This document shows positions 9,147-16,837 of a stretch of 64,000 nucleotides of DNA, piece by piece; within the stretch, counting starts at the first letter, position 1, and every line of letters starts with the position of its first letter. The stretch comes from Desulfobaccales bacterium (GTDB lineage: Bacteria > Desulfobacterota > Desulfobaccia > Desulfobaccales > 0-14-0-80-60-11). Where the stretch lies: positions 67,001-131,000 of the forward strand of contig JBAZPO010000010.1 in the NCBI GenBank assembly GCA_041648175.1, given 5' to 3'. The position numbers were made by a program, and so were the translations under genes. The notes under the pieces were generated by a model, which worked only from the letters and a program-made list of their open reading frames with translations, had not been told where the DNA came from and ran no database searches.

Positions 9147-10187
9147 ATGGCAGCCGAATATTTTTTCCGGGAATTCGAGGCAACGCAACAGGAAACCCTG
9201 GCCCGAGCCGTCCAGGCCTATGGGAGTTATCTGAACGCCCTCAAGAGCGGCCGACCCCTCAAGGGCGGCATGCATTGGAAAAAGATCAAGGGTAAGAACT
9301 ACTTATATAAATACCGGGACCGCTACGGCAACGGTGAGAGCCTAGGGCCTCGGTCGCCGGAAACAGAACGCCGGTTCACGGAATTCGGACGCGAGCGCCG
9401 CGAGTTGGCGGAGCGACTGGCTTCCCGGCGTGAGGACCTGGCCACCACAGCCCGGTTCTGCCGGGCGGCTTTAATCAACCGGGTCCCCGAGACCGTCATA
9501 CGTATCATACGCCGCCTGGAAATGAGCGGTCTGACGGGAGCCACGGTCACCGTTATCGGCACCCACGCCCTGCATGCTTATGAATTTGCCGCTGGGGTCT
9601 TTATTGACGTGCTTAAGGAATCGCCGTTTTGGTCCGGTGCCGCACAAAAACTCACGCTGGGGGCAGCACGGCCAGTTCCGCCGGACGACCTCCTGCGTCT
9701 GCTGCGCCAGGCGGATCGCTCCTTTCAGCCCTTTCCCGGCAACGGTTTCCGGGCTGTCAATAAAGCCGGTTTTCTGGTCAAGTTAGCGCAGCCGCCAATC
9801 GTAAGGGTCCAGACCAGGGCCACGCCCCATAATGCTTCAGGGCCCGCGGTACCGGCCGAATCCGGCGATCTTATTGCCCTCTTGAGTGCTCCCAAGTTTT
9901 CCCAGGTAGTCATCGGCAAGCGGGGCACGCCGGCCACCCTGGCGGTCCCCGATCCCCGGGCCCTGGCCCTGCATAAACTTTGGCTGAGCCAGCAAGAGGA
10001 CCGGGAGCCAGCCAAACGCAGCCGGGACCGCACCCAGGCCATGGCCCTGGCGGAGATGATCCTGCGCTACCTGCCCCAGTATTATTTTTTCTCTTCCCAA
10101 CTTAACCTCTTTCCCCCCGAGGTGGTCCGCCCGGCCCAGGGGCTGGTGGAGGGGTATGAATCGAGTGAGGACCTGGACCTGGATTAG
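9147..10187 (+). CDS. GSU2403-family nucleotidyltransferase-fold protein, catalytic Asp not visible
   Basis: The 346-residue protein matches the NTP_transf_8 (GSU2403) pattern. GGMHWKKIKGKNYLYKYRDR with ESLGPRSPETE stands near residues 40-75, TVTVIGTHALHAYEFAAGV near 130-150, DRSFQPF then FRAVNKAGFLVKL near 195-215, and a C-terminal helical part has DPRALALHKLWLSQ. In relatives the helix after the GT(H/N)ALYAYE motif is followed by a short acidic motif that supplies the metal-binding Asp pair. Here the chain goes directly from FAAGVFIDVLKESPFW to the next strand, so the acidic motif appears lost or shortened. Role unknown; relatives are sometimes discussed as antitoxin- or defence-like. A strong promoter and an inverted repeat lie just upstream. 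Confidence 0.65.
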   Translation: MAAEYFFREFEATQQETLARAVQAYGSYLNALKSGRPLKGGMHWKKIKGKNYLYKYRDRYGNGESLGPRSPETERRFTEFGRERRELAERLASRREDLATTARFCRAALINRVPETVIRIIRRLEMSGLTGATVTVIGTHALHAYEFAAGVFIDVLKESPFWSGAAQKLTLGAARPVPPDDLLRLLRQADRSFQPFPGNGFRAVNKAGFLVKLAQPPIVRVQTRATPHNASGPAVPAESGDLIALLSAPKFSQVVIGKRGTPATLAVPDPRALALHKLWLSQQEDREPAKRSRDRTQAMALAEMILRYLPQYYFFSSQLNLFPPEVVRPAQGLVEGYESSEDLDLD

Positions 10188-10358
10188 TGTCATGCCGCGT
10201 GAAAAGTCAGGAAGAGTTTGCACCCCGGATGTTTGTACTTATATTAAATCAGAGAACCTTCCCGGAGGATGGCGAATGGATGGATCTGCCCATGTAATCC
10301 TTTCCCGGCTGCAGTTTGCCCTGACCACCTAAAGACCCTTGAGACAATCGGGGGATAA

Positions 10359-11285
10359 ATGAAGAGAAAGAAATATTCCGTTTTTGTCGGCTTGTTATCG
10401 CTAGGTGCCGTAACTTTCCTCGCAGGTTGCAGCACGATAGTTCTATTGGACCCCAAAGGACCGATCGGCGAGTCGGAGCGGTTCGTCATCATTGCGGCCA
10501 TCGTGCTCATGGCGATCATCGTCATTCCCGTCTTCATCATGGCTTTCTGGTTTCCCCGAAAGTACAGAGCTTCCAATACCGAATCGACTTATATGCCGAA
10601 ATGGGGTTATTCCGCCAAAATCGATTTTTTCATGTGGGCGGTTCCCATTGCCATTGTCACGGTCCTGGCGATTCTGGCCTGGACCTATACCCATTCTCTG
10701 GATCCCTATAAGCCCATCCCTTCGGCCGAAAAGCCCATCAACATCGAAGCCGTATCCCTGGATTGGAAATGGCTCTTCATCTACCCGGATGAGAAGATCG
10801 CGACCGTCAATCAAATCACTTTCCCCGTCAATGTGCCACTCAGCTTCAAAATCACCTCAGACACCGTAATGACTTCCTTCTTCATCCCGCAGTTGGGTAG
10901 CCAGATTTACGCCATGGCAGGCATGCAAACCCGATTGCACCTCCTGGCTGATAAACCAGGTATTTATGCCGGTCACAATAATCAAATCAGCGGTATCGGT
11001 TACGCTGACATGCATTTCAAGGCGAATGCGGTTTCCCCTGAAGAGTTTCACGCGTGGGTGCAAAAGATCAGGCAATCTCCGGAAAAGCTTGATCTGGACC
11101 GGTATGAGAAGCTCGCCAAGCCGAGCCTCGGGTACCACCCCGTGACCTATTTCTCTGTAGTCGAGCCCGATCTATTTGTGTATATCCTGCGCAAATTCGA
11201 TCCGGCGTGGGGCAAACATCCCGGTCATATGAGCCGAGGCTCCGTTTCCCCACATGCAAGACACGACGTTTCGGAGGAGAAGTGA
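10359..11285 (+). CDS. cyoA: Cytochrome bo-type quinol oxidase subunit II
   Basis: Subunit II of a heme-copper quinol oxidase. A lipoprotein signal (VTFLAGC, Cys about residue 24) is followed by two transmembrane helices (about 42-65 and 85-107) and a periplasmic cupredoxin domain with LDWKWLFIYPDEKIATVNQ. In the segment where cytochrome c oxidases carry the CuA ligands the sequence reads GIYAGHNNQISGIGYADM, with no Cys pair. That shows an electron donor of quinol type rather than cytochrome c. It is the first gene of cyoABCDE; the stop lies one base before the cyoB ATG. Confidence 0.93.
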   Translation: MKRKKYSVFVGLLSLGAVTFLAGCSTIVLLDPKGPIGESERFVIIAAIVLMAIIVIPVFIMAFWFPRKYRASNTESTYMPKWGYSAKIDFFMWAVPIAIVTVLAILAWTYTHSLDPYKPIPSAEKPINIEAVSLDWKWLFIYPDEKIATVNQITFPVNVPLSFKITSDTVMTSFFIPQLGSQIYAMAGMQTRLHLLADKPGIYAGHNNQISGIGYADMHFKANAVSPEEFHAWVQKIRQSPEKLDLDRYEKLAKPSLGYHPVTYFSVVEPDLFVYILRKFDPAWGKHPGHMSRGSVSPHARHDVSEEK

Positions 11286-11286
11286 G

Positions 11287-13314
11287 ATGTTTGGCAAGTT
11301 AACCCTTGCGGCGATTCCGTATGACAACATGATCACGTTCAGCGCCGTAATTGGTGCGTCTCTCCTGGGCCTGGTGATCATGGCCTTAATCACTTACTAC
11401 AGAAAGTGGCCCTACCTTTACAAAGAATGGCTGACCAGCCTCGACCCCAAAAAGATCGGCATCATGTACATTATCCTGGCATTGGTCATGCTGCTGCGCG
11501 GCTTCTCCGATGCCATTCTGATGCGCGGTCAGCAGGCCATGGCCGCGGGCGGCTCCCTTGGTTATCTGTCCGCTGACCACTTCAATCAGATCTTCAGCGC
11601 TCACGGCTCGATCATGATCATCTTCATGGCCATGCCGTTTCTTACCGGGCTGATGAATATCGTGGTGCCGCCGCAAATCGGGGCCCGCGATGTCGCCTTT
11701 CCCTTTCTGAATTCGCTCAGTCTCTATCTAACCGCAGCCGGGGCGATGCTGATCATGGTATCTTTGGGTTGTGGTGAGTTTTCCCAAGCCGGATGGTCGG
11801 GATATACCCCGCTGACCGAACAACAGTACAGCCCGGGCACCGGGGTGGACTATTGGATCTGGGCCTTCCAGATCGCGGGTATCGGCACGACCTTGAGCGG
11901 TATCAATTTTCTCGTCACCATCCTGAAAATGCGCGCTCCCGGAATGAACCTTATGCGGATGCCGATGTTTGTTTGGACTAGTTTGTGCACCATGGTGCTC
12001 GTAGTTTGGGCCTTTCCGGTTCTGACGGCCAATCTATTTATGATAACCCTCGACCGCTACCTGGGCATGCATTTTTTCACCAACGACTTTGGTGGCAATA
12101 TGATGATGTATGCCAACCTGTTCTGGACCTGGGGGCATCCCGAGGTTTATGTCGTGATTCTGCCGGCTTTCGGAATCTTTTCGGAGGTCGTTGCCACTTT
12201 CTCCGGGAAACGGCTATTCGGCTATGGGTCCATGGTTTATGCCGTTGCGGTCATCACGGTTCTGTCCTTTTCCGTCTGGGTGCATCATTTTTTCACCATG
12301 GGCGCCAGCCCGAACGTCAACCTCTTTTTCGGGATTGCGACCATGTTGATTGCCATCCCCACCGGGGTGAAAACCTTCAACTGGCTGTTCACCATGTATC
12401 GCGGCCGCATCCGGTTTAATACGCCGATGTACTGGGCCCTGGGGGGATTCGTGACCTTCGCTGTCGGCGGGTCCGCTGGCGTACTGCTGGCAATGCCGCC
12501 CGCTGATTACGTATTGCACAACAGCCTGTTTTTGATCGCCCATTTCCACAATATGCTGATCCCCGGGTCGCTGTTCGGCTTTATGGCAGGGTATTATTAT
12601 TGGTTCCCCAAGGCCTTCGGCTTTCGGTTGCAGGAAGATTGGGGCAAACGCGCCTTCTGGTGCTGGCTGATCGGCTTTTATCTTGCCTTTATGCCCCTGT
12701 ATGTGCTGGGCTTCATGGGCATGCCCCGCCGCATGGCGTTTTATCCCAACCCGGCCTGGCATCCCTATCTGCTCGTCGCCGCCTTGGGTACGGCCGTGAT
12801 TGCGCTTGGCATCCTCTTTCAGGGAATCCAGTTGTTCGTCAGCATAAAGGAGCGCCAGGCGCTCAACGATCCCACCGGCGATCCCTGGGACGGCCGCACC
12901 TTGGAATGGCTGACCTCTTCTCCTCCCGCGGTCTATAACTTCCCGAAGGCACCTGTTGTAGATGACATCGATGCCTTTATGCACATGAAGGAAAAAGGCG
13001 GCGCGGATCCTCGGCCGGATCAATATAGCGACATCGAGATGCCAAAAAACGCGCCGCACGGCTTGATCATTGGCTTATTGGCTTTCGTGTTCGGATTTGC
13101 CATGATCTGGTACATCTGGTGGCTGGCCGGACTGGCCGCTCTGGGTATGCTTTTCACGGTCATTGCCCGCTCATTCGACGACGACCTCCATTATCTCATA
13201 ACCGCCACCGAGGTCGAGCGGATCGAAACTGAACGCTTCGCCAGTTGGCCTTGGTCGAGGATAGACTCCACATCAGACCAACAGAATATTCCAGAACCCG
13301 TACCGGAGAGGTAA
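11287..13314 (+). CDS. cyoB: Cytochrome bo-type quinol oxidase subunit I
   Basis: The catalytic subunit of the proton-pumping oxidase, 675 residues with about 14-15 transmembrane segments. WGHPEVYVVILPAFG carries the CuB His and cross-linked Tyr, VWVHHFFTMG the two further CuB His, and LIAHFHNMLIPGSLFG the heme ligands. I chose ATG 11287 (MFGKLTLAAIPYDN) because GGAGGAG lies about 7 bases upstream; the frame is open further left to 11254 but that part overlaps cyoA. Length and residue pattern match the E. coli CyoB type. It reduces O2 to water using quinol, implying exposure to oxygen. Confidence 0.95.
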   Translation: MFGKLTLAAIPYDNMITFSAVIGASLLGLVIMALITYYRKWPYLYKEWLTSLDPKKIGIMYIILALVMLLRGFSDAILMRGQQAMAAGGSLGYLSADHFNQIFSAHGSIMIIFMAMPFLTGLMNIVVPPQIGARDVAFPFLNSLSLYLTAAGAMLIMVSLGCGEFSQAGWSGYTPLTEQQYSPGTGVDYWIWAFQIAGIGTTLSGINFLVTILKMRAPGMNLMRMPMFVWTSLCTMVLVVWAFPVLTANLFMITLDRYLGMHFFTNDFGGNMMMYANLFWTWGHPEVYVVILPAFGIFSEVVATFSGKRLFGYGSMVYAVAVITVLSFSVWVHHFFTMGASPNVNLFFGIATMLIAIPTGVKTFNWLFTMYRGRIRFNTPMYWALGGFVTFAVGGSAGVLLAMPPADYVLHNSLFLIAHFHNMLIPGSLFGFMAGYYYWFPKAFGFRLQEDWGKRAFWCWLIGFYLAFMPLYVLGFMGMPRRMAFYPNPAWHPYLLVAALGTAVIALGILFQGIQLFVSIKERQALNDPTGDPWDGRTLEWLTSSPPAVYNFPKAPVVDDIDAFMHMKEKGGADPRPDQYSDIEMPKNAPHGLIIGLLAFVFGFAMIWYIWWLAGLAALGMLFTVIARSFDDDLHYLITATEVERIETERFASWPWSRIDSTSDQQNIPEPVPER

Positions 13315-13929
13315 ATGATGACCACAGACGCTTCGACCATCGGCGCCGCTCATAACGAAGAAGTTGAACACGATACCGTCGCGATGCAGACCTTCGGTTT
13401 CTGGCTCTACCTTATGAGCGACCTCATCATATTTGCGACGCTCTTCGCTACTTTTATCGTGCTGGGCCGCAACTATGCGGGCGGACCGACAGGGAAGGAA
13501 TTGTTTGACCTGCCTTACCTGTTGGGTGAAACCTTGTTCCTGCTGGTCAGCAGTGTAACCTATGGTCTGGTCATGCTGGCCGTGCACGACGGCAAGACGA
13601 AGTGGGTTCTGATCGGACTCGCCGTCACCTTTCTGCTGGGGCTCGGTTTTGTCTCCCTGGAAATCAATGAGTTCCACGGTATGATTGCCGCGGGGCACGG
13701 GCCGGACCGCAGCGCCTTCCTTTCGAGTTTTTTCACCCTGGCAGGGACTCACGGTGCCCATGTGACTTTCGGGCTGATCTGGATGGCGGTCGTGATAGGT
13801 CAGGTCGCCGTCAAAGGGTTGACCTCTCCCGTTCAATCACGGCTGATGCGTCTGAGTATGTTCTGGCATTTTCTGGATCTCATATGGATCGGCATATTTA
13901 GTATCGTCTACCTGATGGGAGTTGTGTAA
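13315..13929 (+). CDS. cyoC: Cytochrome bo-type quinol oxidase subunit III
   Basis: A 204-residue membrane protein with five hydrophobic segments starting at FGFWLYLMSDLIIFATLFATF and ending with FWHFLDLIWIGIFSIVYLMG, the HFxDxxW signature of heme-copper oxidase subunit III. The start codon directly follows the cyoB stop, and the stop directly precedes the cyoD start, which suggests translational coupling. Confidence 0.93.
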   Translation: MMTTDASTIGAAHNEEVEHDTVAMQTFGFWLYLMSDLIIFATLFATFIVLGRNYAGGPTGKELFDLPYLLGETLFLLVSSVTYGLVMLAVHDGKTKWVLIGLAVTFLLGLGFVSLEINEFHGMIAAGHGPDRSAFLSSFFTLAGTHGAHVTFGLIWMAVVIGQVAVKGLTSPVQSRLMRLSMFWHFLDLIWIGIFSIVYLMGVV

Positions 13930-14256
13930 ATGAGTCAAGCATCTATCGACAGCATCGGCGCAAGCAGGGGAAGTCTCAAATCGTACCTCACCGGCTTCGT
14001 TCTTTCCCTTATTCTGACCGCCATTCCGTTTGCCTTGGTGATGAGCGGTACTTTGTCCCCCACGGCGACCCTATCCGGCATATTCGTAGCTGGCATCGTG
14101 CAGATTATGGTGCACTTGCATTACTTCTTGCATCTGGACACAACATCTGCGGCGCGTTGGAACGTGCTAGCCCTGATCTTCACTTTATTGATCATGGTCC
14201 TCTTCGTCGGCGGAACCCTCTGGATCATGTCTAGCCTGAATTACCGAATGATGTGA
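13930..14256 (+). CDS. cyoD: Cytochrome bo-type quinol oxidase subunit IV
   Basis: A 108-residue protein with three transmembrane helices (about 20-40, 48-68 and 78-100). The central helix contains GIVQIMVHLHYFLHLD, the family hallmark. This small subunit is needed for assembly of the CuB site in the E. coli enzyme. It starts immediately after the cyoC stop; a palindromic repeat follows before cyoE. Confidence 0.92.
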   Translation: MSQASIDSIGASRGSLKSYLTGFVLSLILTAIPFALVMSGTLSPTATLSGIFVAGIVQIMVHLHYFLHLDTTSAARWNVLALIFTLLIMVLFVGGTLWIMSSLNYRMM

Positions 14257-14261
14257 AGCTG

Positions 14262-14392
14262 GCGGTCAGCTATTAGCTTTCAGCAGTCAGCTTTTTAAAG
14301 AAAAACAATTTGTTCCGTTACCTCAACAAATCAACCATTATCGACCTAATGTTCTAACTTATTGTTTTTGCTGATAGCTGACAGCTGATCGC
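14262..14392. repeat. Imperfect inverted repeat between cyoD and cyoE
   Basis: The arms at 14262-14284 and 14370-14392 are 23 bases long with 4 mismatches (GCGGTCAGCTATTAGC... against GCGATCAGCTGTCAGC... on the other strand), separated by 85 AT-rich bases. The TCAGCT-rich arms look like a dispersed miniature element rather than a terminator, as no T-run follows. Confidence 0.55.
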
Positions 14393-14408
14393 TTAAGATG
14401 ATGTGAGA

Positions 14409-15308
14409 ATGCCTGAAAGGATCAAAAACTATGTGCTCGTTGCCAAACCGGGGATCGTTTTCGGCAACCTGATCTCCGCGGCAGCCGGCTTTTTTCTTGC
14501 CTCCAAAGGGCGGGTTGATGGCGCTCTTCTCCCGGGGACTCTCATCGGCATATCCTTGGTGGTCGCTTCCGGTTGCGTTTTCAACAACTGTGTCGATAGA
14601 AAAATAGACCGAAAAATGATCCGGACCCGCAACCGCGCCCTGGCCAAGGGGCTCATCAACCTGCCGATCGCCGTATCCTACGCCACGCTTTTGGGCATTG
14701 CGGGCCTGGCACTGCTCTGGACGGCAACCAACCTGCTGGCAGTTAGCATCGTGCTGGCGGGCCTGGTGATTTATGTGGGCGTATACAGCCTGTACCTGAA
14801 GCGCAATTCCGTCTACGGCGCGTTGATCGGCAGTCTGGCGGGAGCCACACCGCCCCTGGCGGGATATTGCGCAGTCACCGGCCGCTTCGACCTGGGAGCA
14901 GTGATATTGTTGTCAATCTTCAGCCTATGGCAGATGCCTCACTGCTACGCCATCGCGGTTTTTCGGTTTGAGGATTACACTCACGCGGCCATCCCGGTTC
15001 TGCCGGTTAAGCGGGGAACCGCCGCGGCAAAAAAGCATATTGTTGGTTATATCTTGGCCTTTATGGCCGCCACGCTGATGCTGCCCGTAGGCGGCTACAC
15101 CGGTTACAGCACCTTTGCAGTGGCGACCGTGTTGGGCCTGACCTGGCTGTATATGGCCTGGTCGGGCTACAAGGCAAAAGGTGAACGGCTCTGGGCCAAG
15201 AAACTTTTTATCTTCTCCATTCTGACCATATTCATTCTGAGCGTCATGATGTCAACCGATTTCACCGCGCCTGTCCCGTCAGAAATTCTTCTGAGCTATG
15301 CTCCGTAG
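14409..15308 (+). CDS. cyoE: Protoheme IX farnesyltransferase (heme O synthase)
   Basis: This UbiA-family prenyltransferase attaches a farnesyl group to heme b to make heme O for the bo-type oxidase. The first Asp-rich motif is NNCVDRKIDRKMIRTRNR (about 58-75), and the membrane segments include LYLKRNSVYGALIGSLAGATPPLAGY. The second motif region is WQMPHCYAIAVFRFEDYTHAAIPVLP. It has about seven to nine transmembrane helices and a normal length of 299 residues. The open frame also has a GTG at 14403; I prefer ATG 14409 (MPERIKNYVLVAKPG). It belongs with cyoABCD despite the 150-base gap. Confidence 0.93.
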   Translation: MPERIKNYVLVAKPGIVFGNLISAAAGFFLASKGRVDGALLPGTLIGISLVVASGCVFNNCVDRKIDRKMIRTRNRALAKGLINLPIAVSYATLLGIAGLALLWTATNLLAVSIVLAGLVIYVGVYSLYLKRNSVYGALIGSLAGATPPLAGYCAVTGRFDLGAVILLSIFSLWQMPHCYAIAVFRFEDYTHAAIPVLPVKRGTAAAKKHIVGYILAFMAATLMLPVGGYTGYSTFAVATVLGLTWLYMAWSGYKAKGERLWAKKLFIFSILTIFILSVMMSTDFTAPVPSEILLSYAP

Positions 15309-15466
15309 TCCAAACCGCTGTATTGAGAAATTTGTTATCAGTAACAGCGGGATCGAAGTGCCAGGGATATCGCTGATCAAGGATTTCGACAAGGTTCAGA
15401 GAGAATACCATCAGGATAATTGCTGGTGGGATCGGGCCAGGTGGCGAGGAGGCAAGGTTTTGCGGT

Positions 15467-15568
15467 TATAGCGATTGCCAAAAGTTCTTTCCTTATTATT
15501 CCCCTCTCCCCTTGTGGGAGAGGGCTAGGGTGAGGGGTGGATAGAAAAAACTTTTGGCAATGAGTATA
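15467..15568 (+). mobile_element. MITE-like element, copy 1
   Basis: A 102-bp element with 20-bp terminal inverted repeats, TATAGCGATTGCCAAAAGTT at the left and the complement of TATACTCATTGCCAAAAGTT at the right. Inside is a CCCTCTCCCC/GGGAGAGGG hairpin and a CTAGGGTGAGGGGT stretch. It contains no coding sequence. Copy 2 at 16728-16825 is the same element in the opposite direction. TATA/TA at both tips could include a target duplication. Confidence 0.7.
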
Positions 15569-15601
15569 AGTTTCGCGCACGCAGGTTGGGTTAATTGCGT
15601 C

Positions 15602-16705
15602 TCAGGCCCGCGAGTCTTGGCGATGCTGCTCCCGGTCGAGCCAGACCTGGAACATATCGACGCCTGGCTCCGTCGGGACCGAGAAGACTTTGACAGTTTG
15701 GGTTTTGCCCCGAAGTTGGACTTCGCCCTGGGGCACCACAGGAATATCGGAGTCCAAACCCAGACGCGTGTTCTCTTCGATGAGAATAGGCTGCCTTAAA
15801 ACTTTGGTGTGCGATTCGAGGCGAGAGGCCAGGTTTACTGTATCGCCGATGCAGGTATAGGTGGCGCGCCTTTGGGTGCCGACAAAGCCGGCCACAACGG
15901 CGCCTGAGGCTATGCCTATGCCGATGGCAATGGGGGGGCGCTGCAACCCGGCTTGCTCTTGATTGAACAGTTTAATGCGCCGGATCATCCCCAGAGCCGC
16001 GCGGACCGAGCATTGGCGATGATCTTCCCGGGGCAACGGCGCCCCGAAGATCGACATCAACCCATCACCCGCCATCAGGCTGACAATGCCGCCCTCGCTG
16101 GCCGTAGCATCGATGATCATGCCATAGTAAGCGTTCAAGAGCTCAATGGTATCGTTAGGGTTTTGGGATTCGGCCAGGGTCGTAAAGGAACGGATATCGC
16201 AGAACAACACCGTCGCGTCCACGGTCCGGCCGCCCAAGGAAAAGCCCGAGGACATTAATTCTTCCGCAACTTCGTCGGTGGCGAATTTGCGAAACAGTTC
16301 CCGCTGTTCATCGAGGAGGCGTTTTTTCTCCAGGCTGGCGCCGACCCGGGCTTTCAGTAAAACGGGATTAAACGGCTTATTGAGATAATCCGCGGCCCCC
16401 ATCTCGATGCACTTGACCACGCTGTCAATTTCATCTACCGCGGAAATCATGATCACCGGAATGTCCCGCCAGCGGGGATTGGCGCTTATCTGCTCCAACA
16501 CTTCATAGCCATTCATCTCGGGCATTTCAATATCGAGCAAGACCACATCAGGGGAATGGGCTTGAAGCATTTCCAGAGCCTGTCGGCCATGTTCCGCAAA
16601 TAAGACCTGGTGCCCTTGCTGTTCCAGGCTGCGGGCTAGCATCAAACGGTTCATGCGATTATCATCAACAATAAGGATTGAGCCCGTAAGTTTAGGCATA
16701 GGCAT
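15602..16705 (-). CDS. Response regulator with class III adenylate/guanylate cyclase output
   Basis: The receiver domain (about residues 8-125) has ILIVDDN, phosphoacceptor Asp58 in VVLLDIEMPEMNG and the switch Lys in ADYLNKPF. A short linker (EEQRELFRKFATDEVAEELM-like) leads to a class III cyclase domain (about 165-345). VLFCDIRSFTTLAE and GDGLMSIFG supply the two metal-binding Asp, and YTCIGDTVNLASRLES is the substrate-binding strand and helix. It should make a cyclic nucleotide, probably cAMP, when phosphorylated. The hybrid histidine kinase gene directly upstream in the same direction, ending 133 bases away, is the likely partner, and the two are separated by MITE copy 2. The gene is bracketed by two inverted copies of the element. 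Confidence 0.87.
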   Translation of the reverse strand: MPMPKLTGSILIVDDNRMNRLMLARSLEQQGHQVLFAEHGRQALEMLQAHSPDVVLLDIEMPEMNGYEVLEQISANPRWRDIPVIMISAVDEIDSVVKCIEMGAADYLNKPFNPVLLKARVGASLEKKRLLDEQRELFRKFATDEVAEELMSSGFSLGGRTVDATVLFCDIRSFTTLAESQNPNDTIELLNAYYGMIIDATASEGGIVSLMAGDGLMSIFGAPLPREDHRQCSVRAALGMIRRIKLFNQEQAGLQRPPIAIGIGIASGAVVAGFVGTQRRATYTCIGDTVNLASRLESHTKVLRQPILIEENTRLGLDSDIPVVPQGEVQLRGKTQTVKVFSVPTEPGVDMFQVWLDREQHRQDSRA

Positions 16706-16727
16706 AGGTGGCTCCCGGTGTGGTTCG

Positions 16728-16825
16728 TATACTCATTGCCAAAATTTTTTTATTAACCCCTCACCCTGACCTCTCCCAAAAGGGGAGAGGAGAATAAGAG
16801 GAACGAACTTTTGGTAAGCGCTATA
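16728..16825 (-). mobile_element. MITE-like element, copy 2 (inverted)
   Basis: Reverse complement of the 15467-15568 element with scattered substitutions. It keeps the terminal repeats (TATACTCATTGCCAAAA at the left, the complement of TATAGCGCTTACCAAAAGTT at the right) and the CTCTCCC/GGGAGAGG hairpin. It lies between the hybrid kinase stop and the start of the REC-cyclase gene, so its hairpin may also affect transcription from one to the other. Confidence 0.7.
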
Positions 16826-16837
16826 AGCCCTGGTTTT

